A stretch of 64,000 nucleotides of DNA from Rhodoferax aquaticus (GCF_006974105.1 NZ_CP036282.1:1178001-1242000), one strand, 5' to 3'; shown: positions 10,089-19,349, numbered from the stretch's first letter. Program-made: numbers and translations. The notes: generated by a model from the sequence alone, not told the origin.

Positions 10089-11429
10089 CTAGGCCTCGTT
10101 CACCATGTCGGCAATGGTTTGTTGAATGGTTTTCAGACCCACGCGCAGGCTGGCCATGTCGGCCAAACCCATGCTCAAGCGGATGGCGTGCGGTACCGCA
10201 CTGCTCGTGGCAAAGGCCTCAGAGGTCGCCACCAATATGTTGCGCTGCGACAACCTTCCCGCCAATTGGTCGGCCCGCACGTTGGTGGGCAGCATGATCC
10301 AGGCGAAATAGGAGTTGGGGTTGCCAATCACGTGCAGACCTTCCAGCATAGTGTGCGCCAGTGCCTGAAGTTCTGCAGCGTGGGCGCGCTTTTCGGCCTC
10401 AAAGCGCAGCACCGTGCCGTCTTCCAGCCAGCGCCCGCACAGTGCGGTGATCAGTGTGGAGTTGCTGATCGCGAGCGCGCGCAGGGTTTGGTCCAAGGCT
10501 GCGAGATGTTGCGGTGGTGTGACCACGTATCCAAAGCGAATGCCTCCCCCCATGGGTTTGCTCAAGCCCGATACGTAGACCGTGCGCTCGGGCGCTAGTT
10601 CGCGCAAAGGCGTAGGCGCGTCTTCCACTAAGAATGCATAGCTTCCGTCTTCAATGATCAGCAGCTTGTGCTTGCGTGCGAGCGCCACCAACCGGGTGCG
10701 CGCCGCTAGCCCCATGACCCAGCCCATGGGGTTGTGCAGCGTAGGCATGGTGAAGATGGCCTTAACGGGGCGTTCCCGCAGCAGGCGCTCCAAGGCGCTG
10801 AGGTTGGGGCCTTGTGGCGTCATGGGAATGGCCACCAAATCCAAGCGGTGTGTTTGGGCCAAGCCAATGAAGCCGGGGTAGGTAAGCGCGTCTACCGCCA
10901 CCACGTCGCCTGGGCGCAGCAAGGCCATCACGGTGAGTGCCAAGCCCTGCTGCGCGCCGTTGACGATCACTACATCTGCCGCATGTGCGTTGAGACCGCG
11001 CTGCTTTAGGTACTGGGCCAACAATCGACGCTCCGCCTGCCGACCCTGGGCAGGCTGGGGTGCAATCAGGCTGTGCATGTCGCCGCCAGTGGCAAGTTCA
11101 CGCAGTGCGTGGCGCAAGGCATCGGCCTGCGCGGGTAGCTGGGGGTAGGTAAAAGCCAAGTCCAACACGCCCGAGCGCGCATGGTCATGGGTTTGCCAAT
11201 AGCCTGGCGGCACATGCAGGTCGCGCACATAGGTGCCTCGGCCTGTTTCACCAATCACCAAGCCCATGTTCTCAAGCTCTGCATAGACCTTGGTGGCCGT
11301 CGCCAGTGCAATGCCATAGTCCTGCGCCAAGACCCGGTGCGTGGGCAAGCGCATGCCAGAGGGCCAGGTGCCCTGGCGGATGTTCTTGGCAAACTCATCA
11401 ACCAAGGTCTTGTAGCGCGGTGCAGGCAT
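10089..11429 (-). CDS. MocR-type GntR/aminotransferase transcription regulator
   Basis: A 446-residue regulator with an N-terminal winged-helix GntR domain (residues about 5-75; RLPTHRVLAQDYGIALATATKVY) and a PLP-binding aminotransferase-like domain (about 100-440). The PLP lysine is in VSGLSKPMGGG, and TMPTLHNPMG corresponds to the usual aminotransferase NP motif. MocR proteins usually control a divergent neighbour, so the LysE-type exporter at 11584 is the likely target. The 154-base gap between the two genes holds an AT-rich inverted repeat. The effector is probably a PLP adduct of an amino compound (family knowledge). Confidence 0.9.
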   Translation of the reverse strand: MPAPRYKTLVDEFAKNIRQGTWPSGMRLPTHRVLAQDYGIALATATKVYAELENMGLVIGETGRGTYVRDLHVPPGYWQTHDHARSGVLDLAFTYPQLPAQADALRHALRELATGGDMHSLIAPQPAQGRQAERRLLAQYLKQRGLNAHAADVVIVNGAQQGLALTVMALLRPGDVVAVDALTYPGFIGLAQTHRLDLVAIPMTPQGPNLSALERLLRERPVKAIFTMPTLHNPMGWVMGLAARTRLVALARKHKLLIIEDGSYAFLVEDAPTPLRELAPERTVYVSGLSKPMGGGIRFGYVVTPPQHLAALDQTLRALAISNSTLITALCGRWLEDGTVLRFEAEKRAHAAELQALAHTMLEGLHVIGNPNSYFAWIMLPTNVRADQLAGRLSQRNILVATSEAFATSSAVPHAIRLSMGLADMASLRVGLKTIQQTIADMVNEA

Positions 11430-11446
11430 GTGGGTTTGTATCTATG

Positions 11447-11462
11447 ACAATTAAAAAATTGT
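11447..11462. promoter_or_regulatory. AT-rich inverted repeat between mocR-like and lysE-like genes
   Basis: ACAATT-AAAA-AATTGT, a perfect 6-base-arm palindrome 18 bases upstream of the MocR start codon. TTGTA also repeats directly at 11435 and 11459, 24 bases apart, a spacing seen in MocR operators. It is a candidate operator or promoter for the divergent pair. Confidence 0.45.
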
Positions 11463-11583
11463 AATGCAAAGAGGCTTTAAGCTTGTGGGTAAGCCCTATC
11501 CAAGACACTGCACAGAACGCCTGCGCAGCTGATGCTTGGTACTGGGGCAGCACTATGCACGCCGCTTTTTGAGAGAACGCTAT

Positions 11584-12186
11584 ATGGAACTACTACCTTT
11601 GCAACTTGTCTTGTCACTCGCCATGTTTGCGTTTGTGACATCCATCACACCTGGCCCCAACAACATGATGCTGCTGGCCTCCGGTGTGAACCATGGATTT
11701 GCGGGTTCGCTGCGCCTACTCTTTGGCATTGAGTTTGGTTTCTTCATCCTGCTGTCCGCTGTCGGCTTGGGGCTTGGAGAGTTGTTTGTGGCCCTTCCCA
11801 TGGCCCACACGGCCATGAAATGGTTGGGTGTGGCGTACATGCTGTATCTGGCCTGGGGTTTGGCCCACAGCGCGGGCTCTGGGGCCGAGGGCGACGGTGG
11901 CAAGACCCTGGGGTTTTGGGGGGCGGTAGCGTTTCAGTGGATCAACCCCAAGGCATGGATCATGGCCATTGGCTATTTCAGCACCTATGTCCCTGCGGGC
12001 AAGGGCCCCATCTACTTGGTGGGCATGGCGGCATTGTTTGCCATAGTGGGTTTGCCCTGTTGTGCAGCGTGGGCACTCATGGGCCAGCACCTGCGCCGTT
12101 ACTTGGCCGATGCGAAGCAGCGCCAAGTGTTCAACTGGGTGATGGCGGTGCTCTTGGTCTTGTCCATCATTCCAGCGCTGCTCTGA
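11584..12186 (+). CDS. LysE/RhtB-family amino-acid exporter
   Basis: A 200-residue inner-membrane protein with about six hydrophobic segments. The family signature SITPGPNNMMLLASGVNHGF is near the N-terminus, and FQWINPKAWIMAIGY is the conserved second-half motif. Members export amino acids or related compounds. The ATG at 11584 is preferred because it gives the normal N-terminus (MELLPLQLVLSLAMF); the in-frame ATG at 11536 would add 16 polar residues. It is divergent from the MocR regulator, which probably controls it. Confidence 0.9.
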   Translation: MELLPLQLVLSLAMFAFVTSITPGPNNMMLLASGVNHGFAGSLRLLFGIEFGFFILLSAVGLGLGELFVALPMAHTAMKWLGVAYMLYLAWGLAHSAGSGAEGDGGKTLGFWGAVAFQWINPKAWIMAIGYFSTYVPAGKGPIYLVGMAALFAIVGLPCCAAWALMGQHLRRYLADAKQRQVFNWVMAVLLVLSIIPALL

Positions 12187-12272
12187 TGGCTTTTTGCCCG
12201 CATTGCGCAGCCCAGGGGGCATCCCACCCCCGGCCTCGATAATGCGTGCTCATCCGTTTAACCTTTGCTTCT

Positions 12273-12842
12273 ATGACAACCCCATCGCAACCCGCGCTCA
12301 GCTATCGCATCGCCACTGCGGCTGACGCCCCTGCCATTGCAGACCTGGTCAATAGCGCCTACCGGGGCGACTCCAGCCGCCAAGGCTGGACTACGGAAGC
12401 TGACTTGCTGGAGGGCTCACGTACCTCTGCGCATGAGGTGAGCGGACTCATTGCAGCCCCAGACTCCGTGGTCTACCTCTGCTTTGCAGACGCTGAAGCG
12501 GCGACGGGCGCACCCTCCGAGTTGGTCGGTTGCGTGAACTTGGCCAAGAAGGGCGATGGCGCCTACCTCGGCATGTTTGTCGTCAAACCTACGCTGCAAG
12601 GTGGCGGCTTGGGCAAGCGCTTCATGCAAGAGGCCGAGCGCTATGCCCAAGCGCTTTGGAATGTGCAGAAAATGTGGATGACCGTCATCACCGTGCGCCA
12701 TGAGTTGATTGCCTTCTACGAGCGCCGTGGCTACCGCCGCACCGGCCGTGTGCACCCTTTCCCCGCAAACAACGGCAAAGAAACCATGCTGGTGGAAAAC
12801 CTGATGTTTGAAGAGTTCGAGAAGGTGCTTCCCCAAGCTTGA
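12273..12842 (+). CDS. GNAT-family N-acetyltransferase
   Basis: A 189-residue protein with the GNAT fold. IATAADAPAIADLVNSAYRG begins the domain, LGMFVVKPTLQGGGLGKRFM is the acetyl-CoA binding loop (motif A), and ELIAFYERRGYRRTGRV is the C-terminal motif B. The start at 12273 (MTTPSQ) is chosen over an in-frame ATG at 12246. The acceptor substrate is unknown. It stands alone between a lysE-like gene and a small membrane protein gene. Confidence 0.85.
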   Translation: MTTPSQPALSYRIATAADAPAIADLVNSAYRGDSSRQGWTTEADLLEGSRTSAHEVSGLIAAPDSVVYLCFADAEAATGAPSELVGCVNLAKKGDGAYLGMFVVKPTLQGGGLGKRFMQEAERYAQALWNVQKMWMTVITVRHELIAFYERRGYRRTGRVHPFPANNGKETMLVENLMFEEFEKVLPQA

Positions 12843-12923
12843 GGTTTGCGGCTCAGCCTGCAGTTTGTGGGAGCTTGACCTAAGGCATTGCAGCGCAAGG
12901 CGGGCAGTGCTAGCCTGTGGCGC

Positions 12924-13286
12924 ATGAATTGGTTTACCGTCTTGAAAGGCTCTCAGCGCTCGGCCAGTGGCTTGGAGTGGCAGATTTGGCGCAAACTGCC
13001 GCTCATCGCCTTGCTGGGTAGTGTGTTGCCCGCTTTGCTGTGGCTGGGCCTAGACCTGTGGCTCGATGCTGCAAGCCATGCGAAAGACGCCCGGTTCCTG
13101 TCGACAGCGGGCTACGTGGCCGTGGGCGCCGTAGTGTTTCATTTGACCATGGTGCTCACCGTGGGCATAGGGTGTTGGGTGGTCATGGTCATGAAAGGCC
13201 CGGGCTACGTGGCAGATGCCTATCCTGTGCCGCACCGCGACAGGCCGAGTGGCAGCGATTCGGAGACCTCAGACAGCTCGGCTTAG
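12924..13286 (+). CDS. Small two-span membrane protein of unknown function
   Basis: A predicted 120-residue protein with two hydrophobic segments, roughly residues 25-45 (LPLIALLGSVLPALLWLGL) and 65-95 (VGAVVFHLTMVLTVGIGCWV), and a polar serine-rich tail. No family was recognised. Base composition matches the neighbours, and the frame is open over a plausible length. It ends 34 bases from the convergent lysR-type gene. Confidence 0.6.
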   Translation: MNWFTVLKGSQRSASGLEWQIWRKLPLIALLGSVLPALLWLGLDLWLDAASHAKDARFLSTAGYVAVGAVVFHLTMVLTVGIGCWVVMVMKGPGYVADAYPVPHRDRPSGSDSETSDSSA

Positions 13287-13320
13287 GACCTCTCTGCAGT
13301 TAGCACTCAGCATGCACGCC

Positions 13321-14301
13321 CTAGGTCTTGGCAGTGCGCCCCGCAATCGTGAAGCCCGTGGTGTTGCCCTCTATTGGACTGGCATCGACCCACGCACCCT
13401 CCTTGCATAAGTCATGGACCAACTGATGCGTCAACTGCGCTACCGCAGTGGCCGCGGTGGAAATGGGGATGTGCTTGGACGCACACAAGCTCACTACGCG
13501 CTGGAGCGTGGGCAAAACGACTGGAATGGCCTTGAGCGTCCCCGCATCTAAATCGGCGCGCAGCGGCATGACGGGCAGCAGCGTGTGGCCCATACCCGCG
13601 AGCAAGGTGGTCCGCAAGATGCTGATAGAACTGATGTCCGCCACCACATGGGGCGGTGGGTAAGCACGCTTGCGCGCAGCCGCTTCAATGGTGGGGCGCA
13701 CACCATGCGGGTCCGCGGGCAAGATGAGGGGCAATGCCAGCGCCTTTTTGAGGGTGATGGACTTCGCCACGCGCAAGGCCGGTGACTGGGTGGAGCCAAT
13801 GAGGCTTAAGCGCTCGCTCAGCAGCGCTAGCGTGGTGAACTCATCCAAGTGCCCATCGTCAAACAGCACCGCCAAGTTCAAAACTCCAGTGCGTAACTGC
13901 GGGATCAAGTTGCCGGTGAGCTCCTCTGTAAGTTCTAGCTCCACCTTGGGCAGACGCTGGCGCACCGCCTGCAAGAGTGGCAGGGCCAGCGCGTTCGAGA
14001 CACTGTGGGGAATGCCAAACACCACTTTGCCAGACGGTTCCCCCAAAGCACTGCGCACGCTGGAGCGGGCATCTTCGGTCTGACGCAAGATGGAAATAGC
14101 ATGCGCCAAAAAAACGCGCCCTGGTTCGGTGAGCTCCACGCCCCGGCGTGTGCGTAGCAGCAGTTGCACCCCCAGTTCGTCTTCTAGCTGGGCGAGTTGG
14201 TGGCTCAGGGCCGACTGGGCCACGAACACCTTGTCAGCGGCTTTAGAGAAAGCGCCGTGTTCGGCAATGGCGACAAAGTAGCGAAGTTGACGTAATTCCA
14301 T
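13321..14301 (-). CDS. LysR-family transcription regulator
   Basis: A 326-residue regulator. The N-terminal helix-turn-helix is typical (MELRQLRYFVAIAEHGAFSK, then AQSALSHQLAQLEDELGVQL), followed by the periplasmic-binding-protein-like effector domain. The ATG at 14301 gives the canonical start; the longer frame to 14346 adds 15 residues without similarity. Its target is not evident: the gene is convergent with its right-hand-coordinate neighbour's opposite side and is separated by a 375-base gap from the divergent amidohydrolase gene. Effector unknown. Confidence 0.9.
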   Translation of the reverse strand: MELRQLRYFVAIAEHGAFSKAADKVFVAQSALSHQLAQLEDELGVQLLLRTRRGVELTEPGRVFLAHAISILRQTEDARSSVRSALGEPSGKVVFGIPHSVSNALALPLLQAVRQRLPKVELELTEELTGNLIPQLRTGVLNLAVLFDDGHLDEFTTLALLSERLSLIGSTQSPALRVAKSITLKKALALPLILPADPHGVRPTIEAAARKRAYPPPHVVADISSISILRTTLLAGMGHTLLPVMPLRADLDAGTLKAIPVVLPTLQRVVSLCASKHIPISTAATAVAQLTHQLVHDLCKEGAWVDASPIEGNTTGFTIAGRTAKT

Positions 14302-14676
14302 GGGAGGTGCCCTGGGTGCAAGGTGTTGGTGCCTTGAATTATCCATCTTGAATCCAGATGGAAGTAGATGAATTCAGTATTTGTCAGATGGTTAATGGCG
14401 TGCTGAAATACCTAGGCCTTCAAGCAGTTTCACCCAAGGCCTACAGGTCTTGGGGCGTGGCAGACCTTGCCCACATACGCTGCCGCAGGCGCTTCTTACC
14501 GGAAGTGCAATGACAGAGCCGCAAGCGCGCCGACCACCCACCATGGTGCGCTTGCGGGTCGCCTAGGCGACTGAAGTCAGATCCTTGTGCGGGTTTCTCT
14601 CGGGGCGCACAACACTGCGCCCCATCTAAGATGAAACGCGCGGGCCGCGTCGGCCCACAACTCCTCATTTCCGCTC
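14302..14676. other. 375-base gap with several inverted repeats
   Basis: No gene is seen here. The stretch contains CCGCAAGCGC (14519-14528) paired with GCGCTTGCGG (14548-14557), the perfect palindrome GTCGCCTAGGCGAC (14558-14571), and a hairpin GGGGCGCA-CAACAC-TGCGCCCC (14602-14623). These could be binding sites or RNA structures in the leader of the amidohydrolase gene. Confidence 0.5.
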
Positions 14677-16374
14677 ATGTATCCACACAAACAGCTGCGT
14701 TTGCGGCTTCTTCTATGCCTAGTAGCGACACTGCTGTCCGCGTGCACCCAAGGCCCCGAGCCTGATCTCATTTTTCACGGTGGCCCGGTGCTGACCGTGA
14801 ACGCCAAAGATGAGGTTGTATCTGCCTTGGCAGTGCGAGATGGCGTAGTTCAGGCTGTGGGTTCAGACGCTGAAATCATGGCCTTGCGAGGAGCGCGCAC
14901 CGAAGTGATTGACCTCCAGGGCAAGGCGCTGATGCCTGGTTTTGTGGGGGCCCATGAGCACCCGACGCTCAGTGCTGTTTTCAATGGCGCGGTGGACTTG
15001 TCTGGCTTTACCCACCCCACCAACGCGTCGGTGTGGCAAGGCTTTCGGGATGCCGTTGCAAAAGCACCCAAAGGCAACTGGGTGTATGCAGGTGGCCTAG
15101 ACCCCATTTTGACCCCCGACTTGCGCATACCCAGCCGCAAGGAATTGGACGCACTCGCGCCCGATAACCCTGTGGTGTTGGTGTCGCAAACCTTGCACTC
15201 GTTTTGGGCTAACTCCAAAGCGTTTGAGTTGGCAGGCATTGATCGCAATACGCCTGATCCTGGGCATGGAGCCTACTACCAACGTGATGCACAAGGGGAG
15301 TTAACAGGCTTTGTTGCCGAAACGCGTGCTGCGGTGCCGCTGATGAAAGAGCTCAAGTCGCCGCTGCGCTTGTATGGGCGCTACGTAGATGTGCTCGATG
15401 GTTTGCTGGCCCATGGTTTTACCTCCGTTGCATCGTTGGGTTACAACGTGCCGCCCCTGATGGCACGGGTGGCCGCCTCCCACCAGTTGCAGCCACGCAT
15501 CCGGCAGTTTTTCTATTTGGTGGAGAATGAGCTCCAATATTTGCCCACAGCACCAGACACTAGCAATCCGTTTTTCCGTGTCCTTGGCGTCAAGCTGTGG
15601 CATGACGGCTCTCCCTATACCGGCAGCATGTACAGCAGCGTTCCTTACTTGGACACGCCTTTGGGGCGTACCCTAGGGATTGCCCCGGGGAGCCATGGCG
15701 AGGCCATGTTGACCGAGCCGATGTTGGTTGAAAAGCTCAAGCGCTACACGGCACAGGGCTGGCAGGTCGCCATTCATAGCCAAGGCGATCAATCTAATCG
15801 AGACGTGTTGCAGGCCATTGCCGCAGCCGGCCCACTCGGGGGGCAAGCGCCTACAGTGCGCATGGAACATGGTGTGATGTTGCCCTTAGACGGTGTGCAG
15901 CGCATGGCAGCTTTGGGCGTAACGCCGTCCTTCCACATCCACCATATCCGTTACTACGGGGATGCCTTGGCCCACTCCATCATCGGTCTGCTCGCTGCGC
16001 AGCAAACCTTGCCGGTGCGTGCCGCTTTTGAGCAAGGCTTGCAACCCACTTTGCATGCGGATAGCCCGATGTTCCCACCCAAGGGTTTTGCACTCATGCA
16101 AACTGCCATGAACCGTGCCACCAGCAGCGGTGCCAAACTCAATGCCACCCAAAGCATTGATGTGCAGCAAGCCCTGCGCGCCATGACGATCCATGGGGCG
16201 TATCAGCTTCGCTTGGCCACTGAAACCGGTAGCTTAGAGCCGGGCAAGTGGGCTGATCTTCAAGTGGTCACACGCAACCCATACAAAGAGCCTGTTGAAT
16301 CTTTAGCCACGATTGCGACAGAGCAGGTGTATGTTGGCGGCAAGTTGAAATACACGGCAGCGCCGGGACCTTAG
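14677..16374 (+). CDS. Amidohydrolase (YtcJ-like) predicted lipoprotein
   Basis: A 565-residue metal-dependent hydrolase of the amidohydrolase-3 (YtcJ) type. The N-terminus is a lipoprotein signal with lipobox LLSAC, so the protein is probably anchored in the cell envelope. Metal-site motifs include GFVGAHEHP, the HSQGDQSN region and LHADSPMFPP; the C-terminus closes with the usual EPGKWADLQVV. Substrates of this family are mostly unknown (amides, formyl or acyl groups). It stands alone, with an upstream gap rich in inverted repeats. Confidence 0.85.
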   Translation: MYPHKQLRLRLLLCLVATLLSACTQGPEPDLIFHGGPVLTVNAKDEVVSALAVRDGVVQAVGSDAEIMALRGARTEVIDLQGKALMPGFVGAHEHPTLSAVFNGAVDLSGFTHPTNASVWQGFRDAVAKAPKGNWVYAGGLDPILTPDLRIPSRKELDALAPDNPVVLVSQTLHSFWANSKAFELAGIDRNTPDPGHGAYYQRDAQGELTGFVAETRAAVPLMKELKSPLRLYGRYVDVLDGLLAHGFTSVASLGYNVPPLMARVAASHQLQPRIRQFFYLVENELQYLPTAPDTSNPFFRVLGVKLWHDGSPYTGSMYSSVPYLDTPLGRTLGIAPGSHGEAMLTEPMLVEKLKRYTAQGWQVAIHSQGDQSNRDVLQAIAAAGPLGGQAPTVRMEHGVMLPLDGVQRMAALGVTPSFHIHHIRYYGDALAHSIIGLLAAQQTLPVRAAFEQGLQPTLHADSPMFPPKGFALMQTAMNRATSSGAKLNATQSIDVQQALRAMTIHGAYQLRLATETGSLEPGKWADLQVVTRNPYKEPVESLATIATEQVYVGGKLKYTAAPGP

Positions 16375-16710
16375 CCCCACATGTGCTGCGCCATGATGGG
16401 CACTTGGTGCGCGTCGTACAGCTGCACTAGGCGTACCTTGTGGGCAGTGCCTCAACGCAGCCATGGGTGATTTGCACATCGTCGGGTGAGACCGCTAGGC
16501 CCACGGCCAGCGCCCGCTTGGCAAGCACGGCACGCAGCAGGGCATTGCCTCTGGGCTGCGCTGCGGTCACCATGGACAAGCTGGTGCGCCTGGGGGGGCG
16601 CACAAAGTAGCCCGAGCGCGGCGCGCTTCTAACCAACCCTCGCTCTCCAAGTGGCGGCTCAGTTGCATGGCGGGCGACGTGTGGTGCTGCTCCAGCCATG
16701 ACTGCTACAC
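16371..16710 (-). pseudogene. Decayed MocR-type regulator remnant
   Basis: Three pieces of a GntR/aminotransferase regulator survive in different frames on the minus strand. First come SPAMQLSRHLESEGWLEAR (near 16660) and, after a frameshift, RSGYFVRPPRR. Next is ALAVGLAVSPDDVQITHGCVEAL (near 16460). After a further shift and a large deletion comes VRLVQLYDAHQVPI (near 16410). The order matches intact MocR proteins, but most of the aminotransferase domain is missing. It sits at the left edge of the AT-rich island. Confidence 0.65.
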
Positions 16711-17099
16711 GCTTTCAAGTGCCGAAGGCTGTATGGCGCAACGGTGGGGGCGGACCATTCGTTGCACGAAGCGCTGGCTTGGTCACACGATCGTTTCCTG
16801 CGCATGGCCAGCGCGGTTTTTGGAAGAAATTAAGTCCAAAACAGACCGAGATATACCCCGCAGCTTTTCGATTCAAAAGCGATGGCTTATTTGACGCTAT
16901 TGATTCCACTTGCGGTCATTTTTCGCGATGAAGGAGCCAGACAGAGCGTCCATGCTTCCTATGATTTTGGTAGCAACTTACGCTTGATGCATAAGGCCCA
17001 CAGCCAAAAAAGATCCATAAAGTGGGTATTGCACCCTTAAATGGGCGATTACACCAAATGGGCGCGGGGCATAGTGTGGGGAAACCCTCCGTACCTAAG
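16711..17099. other. Gap at left edge of the accessory island, no gene recognised
   Basis: Short open frames exist on both strands, but none resembles a known protein. Base composition changes here from GC-rich to AT-richer. The promoter of the operon starting at 17100 must lie in this stretch; TTGACG near 16894 is a possible -35 element, without a convincing -10. Confidence 0.4.
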
Positions 17100-18215
17100 A
17101 TGACAGAAAACCGCATCTATGTCACCCAGCCGCATCTGCCACCGCTAGAGGAGTTTATTCCCTACTTGGAGCAGATCTGGAGCAGCAAAGTTCTCACCAA
17201 CTGCGGGCCATTCCACCAGCAATTCGAACAAGCGCTGTGCGAATACTTGGGCGTTAAACACATCAGCCTATTCACCAATGGCACCATCGCACTGGTAACG
17301 GCCCTGCAAACTTTGCGCATTTCCGGCGAGGTGATTACTACTCCGTATTCTTTCGTAGCAACCGCCCATTCCTTACTTTGGAACAGCATCAAACCGGTGT
17401 TTGTCGATATTGACCCGGTAACCCTCAACCTGGACCCCGATCGCATTGAAGCGGCCATTACCCCAAGAACGACTGCAATCATGCCGGTGCACTGTTACGG
17501 TCATGCTTGCGATGTGGAACGCATACAGAAGATTGCGGACAACTATGGGCTCAAGGTGATTTATGACGCGGCCCATGCATTTGGTGTCCAGTGCCAGCAT
17601 GGCAGCGTGTTGCGATACGGAGATCTGTCGGTTTTGAGCTTTCACGCGACCAAAGTGTTCAATACCTTTGAGGGGGGCGCTATCGTCTGCCCCGATGCAA
17701 AAACCAAGAAACGCATCGATCAGTTGAAAAACTTTGGCTTTGTCAACGACACCACAGTCATTGCTCCCGGAATTAACGGCAAGATGAGTGAAATCAATGC
17801 GGCCCTGGGCTTGTTACAACTGAAGGGGATTGATGCTGCCATCCAAAAACGCGGCGTTATCGACCAGACCTACCGTGACGGATTGACTCCAATCAAAGGC
17901 ATACGCTGCGTGCCGGATGCCGCTGAAACTGTAGGAAACTACGCTTACTTCCCGATTCAGGTGGGCCCGGAATACCCAATGACAAGGGACGGATTATTTC
18001 AAAAACTGCACGATCACGGCATCATTGCACGACGCTACTTTCACCCACTGATCAGTGAATTTCCCATGTACCGCGGATTGCCGTCATCCGCAGCCGCTAA
18101 TCTACCAGCGGCCTCCAAAGTGGCACGCGAGGTTATTTGTCTGCCGATTTACCCAAACTTACCACCCGAGCAGGTTGAGTTCATTGTGAGCCTCATCGCA
18201 AATCAAATAACGTGA
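17100..18215 (+). CDS. DegT/DnrJ/EryC1/StrS-family sugar aminotransferase
   Basis: A 371-residue PLP enzyme that typically transfers an amino group to a keto-sugar nucleotide. The PLP lysine is K185 in SFHATKVFN; other motifs are FTNGTIALVTALQ, ITTPYSFVATAHS, PVHCYGHACDV and YDAAHAFGV. The N-terminus (MTENRIYVTQPHLPPLEEF) fits the ATG at 17100; an in-frame ATG at 17022 would add 26 unconserved residues. It is the first gene of a coupled four-gene operon, its stop overlapping the next start by 4 bases. No dehydratase making a 4-keto sugar is present, so the keto substrate must come from the operon's oxidoreductase or elsewhere. Confidence 0.9.
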   Translation: MTENRIYVTQPHLPPLEEFIPYLEQIWSSKVLTNCGPFHQQFEQALCEYLGVKHISLFTNGTIALVTALQTLRISGEVITTPYSFVATAHSLLWNSIKPVFVDIDPVTLNLDPDRIEAAITPRTTAIMPVHCYGHACDVERIQKIADNYGLKVIYDAAHAFGVQCQHGSVLRYGDLSVLSFHATKVFNTFEGGAIVCPDAKTKKRIDQLKNFGFVNDTTVIAPGINGKMSEINAALGLLQLKGIDAAIQKRGVIDQTYRDGLTPIKGIRCVPDAAETVGNYAYFPIQVGPEYPMTRDGLFQKLHDHGIIARRYFHPLISEFPMYRGLPSSAAANLPAASKVAREVICLPIYPNLPPEQVEFIVSLIANQIT

Positions 18216-19345
18216 AGCCAATCACTATGCCAGCATCACCCTTGGTGAACTACAACCAGAGAGAAACCACAACACTGGTTTTCCCAGCAACGCACCTTGA
18301 CGGACTGGAATTTATTGAGTCGGCCCAACAGCAAGGCATCAAAGTGGTTGCAGCCACATCGGAATGGGATGCTGATGTAGCCCAAAGAGTGGGGGACTTG
18401 ATGACCCTGCCCTATATTTATGACGAACGCTTCCCAGCCTGCTTTCTCGAATTGGTTAGCGCGCAAAACATTGACCAGGTCTATTGCCCCGTGTCATCTG
18501 TCTACATCTGGCTCAATAACTTCATCCAATCGAGAGGTGTGCCAATTGCGCTGTTAGGAGAGTCTCCAACCCAAAAGGAAGTTCAACGCCATGAGAAATT
18601 GCTGAAAAAAGTCGATTTACACCGAACTTTTATTGACCAATGCTCCGATGGCGCCTGCAATATGCGCAATATCGAAGTGGCTGCAGTTCTACGTATGGCT
18701 GCAGATATTTATGGTGAATCCAATGAGCAGAAGATTGCGGCAATGATGGCCATCTTCTCCAGCGTCCCCAAAGGGGATGTTATCGAAATTGGCTCACTCG
18801 CTGGAAAATCTGCCGCGGTGCTCGCGCTCATGGCACGCAGGCACAACATTGGAAATATCCTGTCAGTAGACTCGTGGCAGTGGGAAGCAGGTACGCAGCA
18901 TGACTCACCGGAAAATGTGAGTGTCAGCATGGCCAATGCATGGGACCTCAACGTTGTCCACGATATCTTTACCGTCAATTTATTCCCGATTGGCGTTGGT
19001 GTATTCAATTACATCCACAATGAATCTGCCCAGGCATTTGAGATCTACCGAAGAGATCTCAGCGTGTACAGCGCCACATTCGGTCGCACTGATTACACAG
19101 GCAAGATCGCGCTCATCCATATTGACGCAAACCATGACTACGTCAAAGTCAAACTAGATTGCGACCTATGGTTGCAAATGCTGGCTCCGGATGGATGGCT
19201 GATTCTGGATGACTACCTGTGGGCCCACGGCGATGGTCCATACCGGATGGGCAATGAACTACTGGCACAACGTAGCGATACTATTGAGCGCGCGTTTGTG
19301 TGCGGCAAAGCATTGTTCATAAAGTTCAACTCGGCCAAAAACTAA
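18212..19345 (+). CDS. Fusion of a pre-ATP-grasp-like domain and a class I SAM methyltransferase
   Basis: A 377-residue protein with two parts. Residues about 10-120 look like the Rossmann-type domain that normally precedes an ATP-grasp fold (TTLVFPATHLDGLEFIESA, CPVSSVYIWL, then GESPTQKEVQRHEKLLKK, where ATP-grasp would begin). Instead a methyltransferase of the Methyltransf_24/TylF-like type follows: DVIEIGSLAGKSAAVLAL (SAM loop), LSVDSWQWEAG, IHIDANHDYVKVKLD and DGWLILDDY. The GTG at 18212 overlaps the previous stop; an in-frame ATG at 18227 is an alternative. It probably methylates the operon product; the substrate is unknown. Confidence 0.75.
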   Translation: MKPITMPASPLVNYNQRETTTLVFPATHLDGLEFIESAQQQGIKVVAATSEWDADVAQRVGDLMTLPYIYDERFPACFLELVSAQNIDQVYCPVSSVYIWLNNFIQSRGVPIALLGESPTQKEVQRHEKLLKKVDLHRTFIDQCSDGACNMRNIEVAAVLRMAADIYGESNEQKIAAMMAIFSSVPKGDVIEIGSLAGKSAAVLALMARRHNIGNILSVDSWQWEAGTQHDSPENVSVSMANAWDLNVVHDIFTVNLFPIGVGVFNYIHNESAQAFEIYRRDLSVYSATFGRTDYTGKIALIHIDANHDYVKVKLDCDLWLQMLAPDGWLILDDYLWAHGDGPYRMGNELLAQRSDTIERAFVCGKALFIKFNSAKN

Positions 19346-19349
19346 CACC

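Noticed and set aside
16667..16931. Plus-strand open frames in the gap between the MocR remnant and the DegT gene
   Set aside because: Short, without similarity, and overlapping the decayed regulator; no ribosome site that would support them.
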